A stretch of DNA of 64,000 nucleotides from Asterochloris sp. CNOR1 (taxonomy: Eukaryota; Chlorophyta; Trebouxiophyceae; Trebouxiales; Trebouxiaceae). Below the pieces are notes generated by a model that worked only from the letters and a program-made list of their open reading frames with translations, did not search any database and was not told the origin of the DNA. The number at the start of each line of letters is the position of its first letter. The stretch's first letter is position 1. The stretch is from contig OZ017753.1 of assembly GCA_963969365.1 (NCBI GenBank), positions 2,728,001 to 2,792,000 on the forward strand, in the 5' to 3' direction. The translations under genes and the position numbers were made by a program. Of the stretch, positions 24,885 through 37,400 are shown in pieces.

Positions 24885-26091
24885 TGCTCCTTTTCCTGCC
24901 GGATATCAGGGTGTCATTGCAACTACTAGGTTTCAGCAGTGTCTAATTCACACTGGCATGTAGCCCAGAAGGTCGTGATTGCTCCTTAATAGTTGGCGAG
25001 CGGAGTGACAGCGGGGCACTGATGAAGACTGGGTTAGAGCTCAATTTTAGAGTTACCCATGCAATGGACCTTGATTGCCCGCCCCTGGCTGGCCGCCATG
25101 TGGACTCACATAGGGCCCACAGCGAATGCATCAGTTTGCTGCCGACAGGACGATTTACAGGAAGTGATGCAGGTTCTCAGAATGTGCCATGGTGCAGATG
25201 TCAACAATATGCGGGCAGGTGTCTGTTGAACATCTGAAAGGTGACGGCAACTGCATGCAACCGAGCCAGGCATCAGTGTCTGGCTGTGCGGATACTGCTT
25301 GCTGACTTGCTGCACCACTCTGGTCCGGCACTCAGGCCTGCCATGCTGCCCTAGGTCCAATAACCACTTTTTCGTTGGCCCCTGGTCTGATCAGCCCCCA
25401 TCTCCTGTCAATCAGACGCTTCCAAACAGCACTGATGTGTGCCAATGGCACCAATGATCAGGCAAGCTCAGACATGTGTTTGACAGTTTCTTGTTTTGTG
25501 CCACTGCCTTGACAGTACGTGTGAACGTCGATCTTCGGCGATTTGCTGCCTCACCTAAGAAGCGCCGGAGCTGGCTGTACTCCGTGACATCGCCTCGTCC
25601 TGGGCTGATGCAAGGATGTCAACACTGTCTTTCATCCGTTGCTGTGTCATGCCAATCAGGACTTTGTACTCCTGCTTCCAGACCTGCCCCTGATTTGACT
25701 GGTGCGGTATGCTCCTCTGTCCCTTGAGGTGCCTCCTCACCTGAACGCAAAAGGCGTGCAGGTGAAGTGTGGGAACATGCACAAGGGGTAGGCTGCAGCG
25801 TACAACAGGTGACATCATTCAAGCAGCACAGCACCTGACTGCATTCAGTGACACACGTCTGATGGGTGCAAGCAGAAGGCGCTGCTGGTGAGCAGATCAG
25901 GGTGCAGACTGTGCTCCAGAGCCGTGCCATCCAGGGCAGCAGTGGCAGAGGATCAGGGTAAGGAGTGCCCACCAGCTGCTCTACAAAGGCTACCCTGGCT
26001 GGGGTTGTCTCTATCATGGACAGCGCTGGATCATCCTGCGTGTGTATAGCAGCAGCCACCGCCATATGGAAGGGGTATAGCACTGTGAAGC
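24885..26091. other. upstream region of CFAP44; no supported gene
   Basis: It holds the CFAP44 promoter and 5' UTR. On the minus strand, 25505-25620 could encode QLRRFLGEAANRRRST followed by TVKAVAQNKK. This resembles a second minus-strand segment near 27290-27360. No complete gene can be drawn. Confidence 0.35.
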
Positions 26092-26818
26092 GTCTTGCGG
26101 CACAGTGGTCCTGTACCTGTCATTGTGCGGAAGTATGGTACGGAGGTGCACCAGGCCCTTGCTGGTGGGTTTGGCAATGACATGCCTGACCATACTGTCA
26201 CAGCGGCATGTGAGATGGGAACAGGAGCCACCTCCTTCAGTGTTCTGCAGCTGTAGACCTTGCACCCATGGTGCTTGGCTCTGGATGACACTTGGCCAGG
26301 TTGGCTGATCATTGACATGGAGGAGATGGATCCTGAGGCCGGTTGGCTGCGCCTGAGCCAGCACACTGGCCGTGACAAGGTAACTTGCAACTCTGCCCTG
26401 CTGCCATGCTATCATGTACCAAAGTTGACGTTCACAGCCGGCGTACTGACTGCAGGCCAGGGCATTGGCAGCTGCGCAAGCTGCACTGCAGAGGGTGCAC
26501 AAGATGCAGCTCCCTTCAGGGCCAATTGTCCTTGGTGACTGCTCAGCTGACAATGTTATAGTGAGGTGAGCTTTGTATGCCTTGCTTGGTGTTGCAATGT
26601 TGTCAAAACCAAACATCAAGGTCACAAAGATGAGGGCAGCGGATGATGGGAGCTGTGACATGCGCTTCATTGACTTTGACAATTCTGGCATAGAGGGGTT
26701 GGCCTGCTACCCCCCAATTCCTCAACAACCAGCGGCCCTGGCCTGACGGAGGCGGCGACCTGCAGCCTATGTTACGGCGCCATGATGAAGAGTACTCTAG
26801 TTCTAGCAGCCACAGCTA
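26092..26818 (+). pseudogene. protein-kinase-like gene, decayed fragment
   Basis: Pieces of a kinase-like domain appear in order on the plus strand. VPVIVRKYGTEVHQAL (about 26110-26160) is the beta-3/helix-C region with the likely ATP-binding lysine. WLIIDMEEMDPEAGW (about 26304-26348) is the hinge. GPIVLGDCSADNVIVR (about 26519-26566) is the catalytic loop (xGDxxxxN). FIDFDNSG (about 26668-26690) replaces DFG. The domain end, QFLNNQRPWPDGGGDLQPM, is in another frame. One extra base in the run of five Cs at 26711-26715 would explain the shift. No N-terminal domain or start was found. This kinase type (YP-x-FLN-x-WP-x-G after a DFD motif) is common in multicopy families of trebouxiophytes and fungi. 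It is probably a dead or partial member of such a family. Confidence 0.55.
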
Positions 26819-28081
26819 AGCTGCATGCCATGCATAGGCAATGTGTGTTTTGCCCATGCGGCCTTGCACCAAGGCGCTTCACTGGCAACAGAGTATCCCA
26901 GAGGTCCTGATGTTGTTTTATGCCCAGCCCCTTGGAGGCTAGAGCCAATGCGCCTCAACTTTTGCTGATGGTGAGCACTAATGCACTCATGAACACCGCA
27001 TAGCATTTGCCTTCGCCACCAAACGCACTCAGCGGTCGACAGAATTCGGTTTCCATCTCAACAGGGTGAATACCAAGGAGACTTTCAACTGGCATCATGC
27101 TTGCGCATCCCCAAGCCCACCCTTGCTATTGTGCTTCTCAATCTGTATTCAGGAGCCTGGGTGACATCTGGAGGTGCAGGCCTGATCAGTAAGGGGAAAT
27201 GGTACTGACCCAATGCAAAAACGCCTTTTTTGAGCAACCTAAAGACTTTTTTGACTGCTTTGATATCATTTCAGGATTTGCACTGCCTTGACAGAACTTC
27301 TGGACGTCAATCTTTGGCCGCTTGCTGCCTCACTTGGGAAGAGCTTGCGGTGGCAGGGATCCATTTCGTAAAGTCGACTCGTCTTGGCATCCTGCACCTT
27401 CTCCAGTGGCGGCAAGGTCAGCCACTCACATCTGCCAGCAATGTGGACGTCTCAGAGTAGGCAGAATGGCTGCTCATGCAGGCAATGCAGCTGATGAGCG
27501 CATTAAGGCCATGCACCTTGTCTCCTGCTGTGTTGAGCTGGACAGCATGTTGCATTGCCTGACGTGCATTCTTACTCTGCCTTCTATGGGTGCTAAAGGC
27601 CATGTTTCTCTGCAACTCACAAAGCCTGCTTGACAGCAGGCAACACCTAAATGCTTGCAACAAGGCCTGGCACAGCATCAGCTAAGGTGATGCAAGCTTG
27701 TTGGTGCCTTTCTAGCAATTCCCAAAAGCCTCAGAGTCTGCCAGCCTGTGTGGCGGCTTTGCTTTTGATAGCCTTGACGGTGCCGGAGTCCTCTGACAGG
27801 GCCATTGGTGACAGCTTGCTGTCTGCCTTGCCAGGCCAAGTGTCTGTCAATGCTGGCAGGCAACTGACCGCCCCCCTGAACTTGCTGCTGGCTTTGGCGT
27901 ACATGTTGCTGCAGTGCTGGCCAGTGTTGCTTGCTTCAATCCATGCTGCAGACTGACTGCAGGCAGCTTCCTTTCTCAACAAAAGCTGCAAAGTGCACAG
28001 CAGGAGATGCGAGAGGCCCTCCGTGCTGCATGGCAGGCACTGAGCTTTGGCAAGTCACCATATAAGTTGTCATTTGATTGA
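26819..28081. other. region with possible minus-strand coding segments
   Basis: I cannot draw a gene here. On the minus strand, 27420-27605 is open and reads RRQSKNARQAMQHAVQLN. Segment 27290-27410 reads SRLYEMDPCHRKLFPSEAAS and ends SSVKAVQILK before a stop. Segment 27740-27991 ends with SGTVKAIKSK. The recurring TVKA(V/I) ending also occurs near 25510. These may be exons of one unknown gene or decayed repeats. Confidence 0.3.
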
Positions 28082-30754
28082 ATGCAGGCTGCCATGACAG
28101 AGCTCATCGAGGTCTTCCGGGGAGACACTCAGGAGGTGATGACAAGTTTTGACCCTGGCACCCCAGAGGATGCTATGTGGCAGACGCTAGTCACCCCCAG
28201 TAACAGAGGCAGCCTGCAGAGGAGTACTGCCGTCCAGGTCACGCAATACTGCACAGTTGCTGCTCAGGGAAGCTACCGCTTCTATGTGACTGACCCAGGT
28301 GGGCAGTAGCCAGGACATATCCTGCACAGGCATCAGAACATGTGCACCTCAGAAGGTAAGTCACAGCAACAGTAGAGGACGTCAGAGCCATGCTTTGCTT
28401 GCTGTTACAGGAAGCATCTGCAGGCACGGTGCTTTGGTGAGGCCACAGGGTGCTCTGCAGATGGTGCTGTTCACAGCCCTGCCACTAGGGCTTGTGGAGT
28501 ACCCGGAGCCTGAGCTGGGAAATGTTGACTGACATACTGCTCAATGAGCAGGCACCTTCTATCCTGTGCTTCTCCCTACATGGTCTCACATATCGGAAGC
28601 TGTGTGGCTGGCGGCCATACAGCTGTGCCTGGGGGAAGCTTCTGCACTTGGCTCGTGATGGCTGCAGCAATGGGGCATGCAAACCTTCCAGGCCTTAGCA
28701 TGCTGATCTTCTGGCCGTCCCTTGACTCTGCTGTCATGGTCTGACACTCAGGAACTAGAAAAGTTCACAGGGCCAGCAGGGTACGCAGTGAGTGTCGCAT
28801 CACAGTCTCACTGAGCTCTGGGGATGTCTGCTCTGTAGTCAAGGTCACGGCACGAGGCCTGATGCAGGCGCCGCTGCCGCTACTCTCAGCCCGCATCACA
28901 CCCTGCGCCAGCAGCTCCCAAAGCCAACTTTGGGCTGCTTTATAGCAGCCCGCACTACCCCAGGACCTTCTCACATGTGCTCCTGTGGGATGACTTTAAC
29001 CAGGGTGCAAACCAGCTGCTGCTCAGCCTGGACGATGAGGTTGCCAAATACTGTATCCCAAGCATGAGCTGCCGGCCAGGCCTTAACCTGACTTTGCCAG
29101 CAGCAGCAGAAGAGGCAGATGTTAGAGGGTACATCTCCACATATCTGGCGCCGTCCTGGAACCAGTTGGCAGCAGAGATCGGCATCACAGCACAACTCCA
29201 TGGGGCCGGCAGCGGGCGCTGCAGCTCCTTCACCGATCTGGTGGTGCGCCCAGCAGGGAAGGTGACCAACCCCCAGCACTTAAGCGCCCTCATCTGGGCC
29301 TTGGGGGAAGTGAAGGGTGATTGGGCGCTCAGCATCACGCGCAGCCAGGAGCTCTTCAGCACAGGGCACAATGAGGCAGAGCTCGATGACTTCCTGCCTG
29401 GCCTTCAGCAGGTAGCTTCACGGTGCCTACTGCGTTTGGATCCACAGCCTTGACGCTGCAGCAAGCGATATCCTCTATACGTCTGTAAGTGCTCTGGATG
29501 TAGAGGCTAGTCACATAGCATCTGACACTCCAGTGGCCTTTCAGATGTACGGGGACGGGGTCATGGATGAGGCTGCGCTCCTGATCCTCACCACTACCAC
29601 GTCACCTACTTCGTGAAACGCAGCGCAGATGCAGCCGACAAGCGCCTCTGGGCCTCGCCAGCAGTCTGGTGGGACCAAACAGATCCTCCACCACGCGTCT
29701 GCTGGCTGTATGCTCTGCAGCAAGCGGAGCAGCTGCAGCATTTGAAGGCCTCGCTGTCGCGTGGCTGTGCCTCACACCCAGGCAGGCAGTCCCTCCCCAG
29801 AGCAGCAGCTAGACAGCGACGGAGGGGCAAGGTCGCCTTCACCTCGCAGAGCTAGCAAGAGGCGGCGCACTGCTGCCCAGAAACCTCCTCAGCAAGTCCG
29901 TGCCAGTCACACTGGCAAGGGCGGTGAGAAGCACAGTCTTGCTGCGGAGCTTCCAGCGCCACCAGCAGGAACTCACCCCCCTGATCAGCCTGGTCTGCCA
30001 GACAGCTGGGCGAGTGAGCCCGTGCTGGGACTGGACGTCTTGGCGCTCTCTGACACTCTGCTTGGGTTTGGGCAATACGGGCACGTCCATCAGGTATGCG
30101 CCCTATGCAGGTGCCGGATAGTTTAGTGGTTACTTTTCTAGGCTTGTCATGCACCTGTGCTGCACCTTGTACTGCATACGCGGCCATTATCTCAAGCCAT
30201 GGCCTTGAACCTGTCTCTGGCATGGCCGCAGCAGCGATGCCAGTTTCACCTGAGGCAGCCTTGCTCATGCTTGCAGGGCCACCATCAGGGGGAGCCGGTC
30301 GCTGTGAAGATGTATGACCTGCGCCTGTATGGAGCTGCAGAAGCCTTCAAGAATGAGAAGGCTGCCTATGGCGCTCTGGCGGCCCTACAGGGTTCAGCGC
30401 TGCCACGCCTGATTGCCACCGGCATACTTGCTCACCTCAGCGTGCCGGTGGTTGTGACTTGCATGGGCGGCCAGCCACTGCAGACACGGCTGACAAAGGC
30501 TAGGCCAGGTGCCCATAGAACTGCGCGACCCTGTCGAGGCAGCGCTGAGAAAGCTACACAGGGCTAAGGTGGCTCATGGCGATGTGCGCATGTCGAACAT
30601 CCTCACAATGAAGAAGCGGGTCTGCCTGATTGATCTGGGGTCGGCAGTGGTGGGCGCCAGCAAGAGTGTCATGGCCCAGGACATGCAGCGTGTAGCAGAC
30701 ATCTTTCGCAAGTATCATTCAAATGTCGACCGCGCAGCATATGCTGATGTTTAG
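28082..30754 (+). pseudogene. protein-kinase-like gene with several frame breaks
   Basis: The C-terminal part is a clear kinase domain. The glycine loop LGFGQYGHVHQ ends at a donor at 30094. VAVKMYDLRLYG follows from 30277. The catalytic loop is KVAHGDVRMSNIL and the DFG equivalent is IDLGSAV; the stop is at 30752-30754. Upstream are a Ser/Arg-rich linker with a basic patch (SKRRRTA, about 29850) and an unrecognised N-terminal domain (FSHVLLWDDFNQGANQLLL, about 28965-29025). The frame changes without plausible splice sites near 28.9, 29.45, 29.6, 29.75 and 30.5 kb. This suggests a pseudogene, although the peptide sequence is well preserved. Neighbouring genes such as LHCA and DTYMK show no such breaks, which argues against general assembly error. 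The Arg of HRD is Gly. A third kinase gene follows. Confidence 0.55.
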
Positions 30755-31454
30755 CCCCCTTTTGTGAATCAAGAACAGCAAGTGACTTTGCTTATGATGG
30801 GGTTGCTATCTGGATGCAGACTCTTGCTGCCTGTTTTCATGAGCATTGTTTTTTAGCCATACTAGCTGAGACAGTCATTGCTGCCTGGACAACTGTACAT
30901 ACATCAGTCCTACATGAATGGGCATGAAGTCAAGGTGTAAGCAGTCCTGGGTGATGCCAAAGCAGTGCGGCATGCAGATAGATACTCAGGGATGATTCAG
31001 AGGCCTGTTCGGCATCCAATCTAAAGAAAGAGAGTGGCACCAGTCCCAGAGAGAGATCACTGTTCAAAGACGCTGTTGGCTTGAAGTGAGGAACTGCGCA
31101 CACCTGCAGGCACTGCATGATGCGACTGTGAAGCGAGCTGACCGGTAAGTGTGCCCAGCTTCAATGTGTCCCTGCTCTGCTGCTGGTGGCCAGCGCCAAA
31201 TGAGCAGCTTCCTGGGCTGGTGTTGCTCGGGGACCTTTCGGCTTGTGATTCACAGTGACTTTGCTTGTAGGTGTCTTACGTTGAGGTGGCATGGGCTGTG
31301 CTGCCAGCAAGGGAGGCACTGGGGACTGCGTCCAGGTCAGCCAGCAGCACCTGCGCCGTACTGCACAGGCGTGACACCCACCGAGACTGCTCACTGCAGC
31401 ACAGCACTGCCTCTTGCCTGGTATCGATTGCATGTGAGACATCCAAGATGCTCT
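30755..31454. other. gap before the GAF kinase
   Basis: It holds the 3' flank of the decayed kinase gene and probably the promoter and first untranslated or short exons of the next gene. No exon is supported. Confidence 0.35.
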
Positions 31455-34400
31455 AGCGTGCTGCCAAGCAGACAAAAGTTGCCTCCACTGCATGCACAGA
31501 GCCCTGAGCCCACGCCAGAGGGGAAGGCTCGCACAGCCAAGGTGGCCCCTCAGGCACCAGGCTACATCGAGCACGACTCACCCACCAAAATTTTGGTGGA
31601 AGCCAGTCGCCGTCACCGGCTGGAAGGTGGCTCAGCCCACGAGGAGGAGCAGGGCGCAAAGGACAGCAGCTCGGGCAGCGAGGGGCTGTGCTGCACCCTG
31701 ATCCCCAGTGCTGACCGGTCATCGGTGGACAGCGCTGGGGCTGATGAACCGGCGCCTGCTGGGTGAGGAGGGGCAAGCTGCCTGCCTGGGCAAAGCTGCT
31801 GCTGTATCCGTTCTTAGGTCTGGTTCCCAGCAGCCCTGAGGCTATGTCACTGTTGCCAGCTATGCAGGGGCCCGATGGCAATGCCAGTTTGGGAGGCTCC
31901 TGCTGTGGCTGAGACCTGAGTAAGCAGTGCCCCCACAGATCTTCAGAAGGGTCAGCCAACCATCTCAGATTCACAGCTCATCTCTGATGATCAATGCAAT
32001 CGTGTCATGGGGTTTCTCAACAGTTGGTCAGTTGCTTGAGCTGTGGTGGGCTGGCAAGCCCACATACCCAGATGAGATGAGGCTGCTCCTGCCAATCTCA
32101 GCTGGTCGCGATTGTGGCTGGGCTGCACCCGCTGGGGCACAAGGTGGCCTTGTGCAGGCTGAGCTGCCTGCTGTCCTTGGCATCAGCAGGCAGCTGGGCT
32201 GTGCTCCTGCAGCAGCCAGCAGCACTGAGAGCCTGCATCAAGCTCTGGCACGGCGCCCCATACCGTCAACATTGGGCCCCCTTCACGGCCATGTCCCATA
32301 CTGGCTGCATCAGCAGGCAGCCAGTGCAGGTTTGCGCTTGTGTTCTGAGCCAGGCTGTTCGCGTCTGCAGGAGGCCATGGGACTTTCACAACAAGGGCGT
32401 CCCTCTGCCGCCCTGCAACGACCAGCGTGTGGCCACGTTGCGGGCGACCACGCATGTGGAGGGACCGCCAGACCCCCAGATTGACCATATCGTCTCGCTC
32501 ATCTGCACCATCTTCAAAACAGAGGCCGCACTGGTGAGCAGCTGTGCTGGGGGAGCGGTGCTGCTGGATTGTGGTGTTGAAGGACTCTACTTGGCAGCCA
32601 TCTGCATACTCTGATCTAGAGGCGCCCCGCCGGGGTCGCTGTGCCGCTGACTTGTGCTGTTAAGGTAACCCTGCTTGGCGGCTTGGGCTTCAATTGACAC
32701 ACACCTGCTAAGTTTCGTCCTGCCTGAGGGCCACATTGCAGTGCTGCTATGTTCTTTTGCATTTGTGATCTGTGTGCTGTAGGGCTGCTGTGGGAGACTC
32801 GCTGATGCGCGAGCACTTGTTCTCTGCCAGCAGGGAAACCATGTGCTGCTGTGGGGCTGCAGCTCAGATGCTGCACAGGTCCACATCCTCAAGCTGCATG
32901 CTGCAGGTCGCTCTGGTGGACGACAACCGCATCTTCATCAAGAACGCACAGGGTGAGCAAGAGTCGCCTGCTTCTTCATGTCGCAACCTGTGCTGCTGGG
33001 CACTGCTCAGTCTGCCGTTGCCTCAGACAACCCTGCAGTTTGTTTGCAAAATGGCTCAAAATCACACTCCTGGCGCATGCAGGATTCATGAAGGGCGACT
33101 TCCCCTGGTGAGCGCAACCAGTCAGGCTGTCAGGCCCCACTGCTGCATGCGCTGCAGCCCCAGCCAGCACCTGCACTCGAGGTCCACACGGGCTCATGCA
33201 GTACCCTGCCTGCCGTCTGCCACGTCCTGCTCAGCATGGCAGCCTGTCTGTCTGCCAGGCACGGTCATGCCAGGCCATGTGCGCATGTCTGTTTGAACGG
33301 CTGGCAAGCTGCCCCGCAGGCAGCTTATCCAGGCACTCCCATGTCAGCATGGCACTGGTCCCATTGCAAAGTAGTACTGATGCACCTGAGATGGGTGCAG
33401 GCGCTGGAGTTTCTGTGCATGGACGCTGGCACCCACGCACCATCAGATCATGTGCATAGAGGACACACACGAGGACGCCCGCTTCTCGGAGAACCAGTTT
33501 GTGCTGGGGGAGCCCCACGTCCGGTTCTACTGTGGGACGCCCCTGGTGGCCAGCAATGGGCACCGCCTGGGCACACTGTGAGTCTGGGCTGTCAGCTGCG
33601 CTGCATGGCAGGCAGTGTGCAGATCAGGGGGCTGCTGCAATTATTTGTCTGTGATGGCCATCCTGAGTGTGTGGCGTGACGATTGCTTGAGCTTATGTTT
33701 GGTCTCTGCAACCAAGGACATTTGCTTAACAGGCTGGATCTCTGCCCTTTTCATGTTATCCTCCACAGTGGAGGCTGCTGTACCTCTGGGGGCCCGCATG
33801 GGCAGCAGACCTCACCAGTTGCCTCAGAAGGTGGGCACAGGCACATGTGCACCTGTCGCCGAGCTGCTGCTCCCGTAGTTGCAGGTGAGCCTGCCGTGTA
33901 CAGCCAGCTGCTCTCCACTACCAGTCACCTTGCTCAAGACCTGCTGTGCAGGATCTTCTGGACCTCAGACCCACACAAGGAATGCCGAACATCAAATTGC
34001 TGTGTCCTGCTTCAGTGCAGGCTGTCCCAGCTGCCTGCTAGTGCTTTGGCAGGCAACACTGCATGATTCTCACTCTCTGCATGCTGCATCAACCCACTCC
34101 TGCGCCAGCCTGCAGTGGCTCTGTGGACACCAAGACCCACAAGGTATAGTGAATCCTGCATGACCCTGAACAACGGGTGCCATGCTGTTGACTGGTCCCC
34201 CTGGCTGCCGTGCAGGTGTTTTGTGGACACCAAGCCGCGCAGGATGGACGCTGAGTCCTGCATGATTCTGAACAACCTGTCAGAGATGGTGGTGCGTGAG
34301 CTGGAGAAGGATGTGTACCTGTCCCAGCAGAGGCACCAGGCCCAGCAGCTGCATCAGCTTAATGTGGGCCTCCTGAGGGCGATGGACAGCTTCAAGGAGG

Positions 34401-37400
34401 CAGTCATGGTGGTGGACACCTCGGGAAGGGACGGGTGGACTGTCGAGCACATCAACAGCAGCGTCACCAGCGAGACAGGTGAGGCCGACGTCAGAGCTGG
34501 CCTCAGCCCACATGCTGCCTTTCGCAGCATGCATGGTGTGCGTGCAGTATCTTGCATGCAGTGCGCATCGCCTGTGGCTGCAGCACCGTCACCAGCCAGA
34601 CAGCTGAGCAGGACCCTGTCATGCAGTAGTTCGAACACCAGCTAAAGTGGACTTTCCAAGTGGATTCTGAACCAGCATGCCCAGCAGCGGCACTGGCATT
34701 AGCAAGACAGGCAACAGCATCACATGATGCACAACTGCTGTCGTCACCCCCCAACAGGCCGGTCGTCACGTGTCACCCGGTTGGCTGCAGGGCTGCAGCG
34801 GGAGGCCATCGTGCAGAAGCCCCTGTGGGACAACTTTGAGCTGCCCCTGGGGACGCTGCCCAGCAGGCTGTTTGAGGAGTCCCTGCAGTCCAGCCAGGAG
34901 TTCACTGTGTGCAACTGCCGCAGCAGGGCCAATGGCAACCGCTACAACCTTGTGTTCAGGTCAGCTTAGGCCCTCCAAGCCTCACTGCTGCCTCTCCTTG
35001 TGGGCAGACCCCTGATGCAAGGTGCTTGAAATGGCTTGTGAGTGGCAGGTCTTGCAATCCATTGACAGGCCTTTGTGGGTACTATTCATGTGTAGTTGAT
35101 CATTACAGCGCCATGTTGCGATCAGCGCCGCCTGCTGGCGCTGCTGCTCTGTTGCCAGTCCAGTAGGGCTAGGCTAGTGCAGCGTGCCAGCGCCGACTGT
35201 GCCTTCCTGCAAGCCGAGGGCCTCCGCAAATTGTACCTGGCTTCAGCAACAGCAGTCCTGCATGACATACAGATAGTAAGCATGCTGCAGGCCGGCCTCT
35301 AAGGACTGCCTAGACGAGAACACAATCCCCATCGGCGTGCCCAGCTACCTGCCAGCCTCAGGCAGCCGCAACGCGTGGTGGTTCGTCTCAGTGCAGCCCT
35401 TTGTACCCTCTCAGGTGCGGGCTGTGCAGCAGAGCAGACTGAGCCGTCCTGCAGTGTGCATGGGGCACACTGAGCAGAGTTGCATCACGCAATTGCTGAT
35501 TTGTGAACATGGTCCTTGACACTAAAAACACATATTCCTTGAAAGCTGATGCATTGCTGTGTAAGCCGGCAGCCCACCTGCTGCACCCAGGTGCCTCACA
35601 CAGACCTCTGCAGAAGTGCTGTGCGACCTCCCCGACCAGCTGTGTGGCTCCTCGCAGTTTTCATCACCCAGGCGGACCGGGCAGCTGCAGCCCAAGGTGG
35701 TGCCTTTTGACGGTCTTCAGCTTGGGCCACTGTTAGGCAAGGTATGCTGCAACTGCAGGACACACACTGCTGGTGGCCGCTGCCACAAGTATTTCTCAAG
35801 AGAATCAGTGCTGCTACGTCCTCTCCCAAAATGTTGTGCACAGAATAGTGGCAAGTATTGCTGGCCTTCAACAGCACTTCTTGAATTACTCATGTCAAGG
35901 GTGTGGCCTGCCTGCAATGCAGGGCAGCTTTGGCAAGGTCTACCGCGGGAAGCTCGGCGGCAAGACGCTGGCAGTCAAGGTGCGCCGCTGCCCCGCCACT
36001 ATTTAACTAACCCAACCGCTTGGAGGTAAATGGCCTCCAGGTGGCCTTGATCTATTTTTGGAATGTCCTGAGGCCAATGCGATGTAGCCCTGGACTCTGT
36101 AGGTCTGCGGCTGGCAGGCCGCCCAGCTTGCAGAAAGAACAGTGGCTACTGCATGGCTGGATCCGCCCCACTCTGACGCGACACCTAGTAATCTTGCGCT
36201 GCCCTGCAGATTGTGGAGAGCAGCAGCAAGGCTGCCAAGGATAGCTTTGGCACGCCCATGGAAGCTGTGGTGACCCAAGGGGTGGACCACCCTAATGTGG
36301 TCTCATTGGTCGACTTCAAGATGTTGGAGCCAGATGTGAGCATTCACTGTGATATTCCTGCAGCTTGGCAGGGAGCGCTGTACTTGCCTGCGTGAGGTTT
36401 AACCAGGGATGGCTGCTGTTGCCCTGCTCATGTGCTGTGTGTCCTATCTGCAGCCAAGTGCCAAGAAGGAGATTGTGTGGGACTCAGCCAATCAGGGCGA
36501 GGAGCGGGGCGGCAAGGGGGAGCTCTGGTTCCTGCTAGAGTTCTGCGACAAGGGCTGCCTGCAGGTGTGGCTTGGCCACCAGGTCTCCCCTGCTCTGCAC
36601 TGCATACATCTGCAGCCTCAGGTCGGTGTCATGGCGTGCTGCATGCACAGCGAGCAATCCTATGCATCTGGGTCTCATGCATCTGGAGGAAGAGCTGGCC
36701 GCGCTGTGAGGCGTCGGCCCATCTGCCTGACATCAATCACAGGTGCGCTCCACCAATGCTTCTGATTTATAGCTCAAGCCATGCAAGCTCTCACCAGCTA
36801 TTGCACTGTGCAGCAGCGCAGCAGCAGCGCAGGCTCCACTCAGCCCTCCGTTAGGCCCTTGCACTGTACGGCAAGCCTCACAGCCGCCCATCACCCATGA
36901 GCAGGGTGCATGCATTGCCCAGCATACTGCCGGCAGAGCGCACAGCTACCTTGCCCAGACGGCAGCCAGGACTGACATGTGGGCTGCAGCATGCGCGACT
37001 GGATAACTCGTATCTGTGCTGCTGACCTTCTTGTCAGATGCGACCCTCACAAAGCATGCAGCAAGGCGCGTGCTCACGCAGAGTGCACTAGAGCTCTTGG
37101 CAGCCTCCCTCTGTTCACAATACACCACCACCACCACCACCACTATTCCTGCAGGACGCGGTGGACCGCGGCTGGTTCCGCGAGACGTGCTCAATTGTGA
37201 CGGGCATCCCTAATGTGCACTCCATCCTTGAGACAATCCGGGACATCGCAGCTGGCATGGCCCACATGCATGACAGGGGCGTGGTGCACGGAGACATGAC
37301 CGGTGAGCTGCAGGGGCAGTGAGGGGGCTGCGTGTTGCAACTCCTAGGAGGGCTTTCACCAGCGCCCCAAGAAGCCACCTGACCGTCATGTCACAGCTTC

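Noticed and set aside
34615-34640. GTTCGAACACC as a tRNA T-loop
   Set aside because: No matching acceptor stem, D-arm or anticodon arm could be drawn around it.
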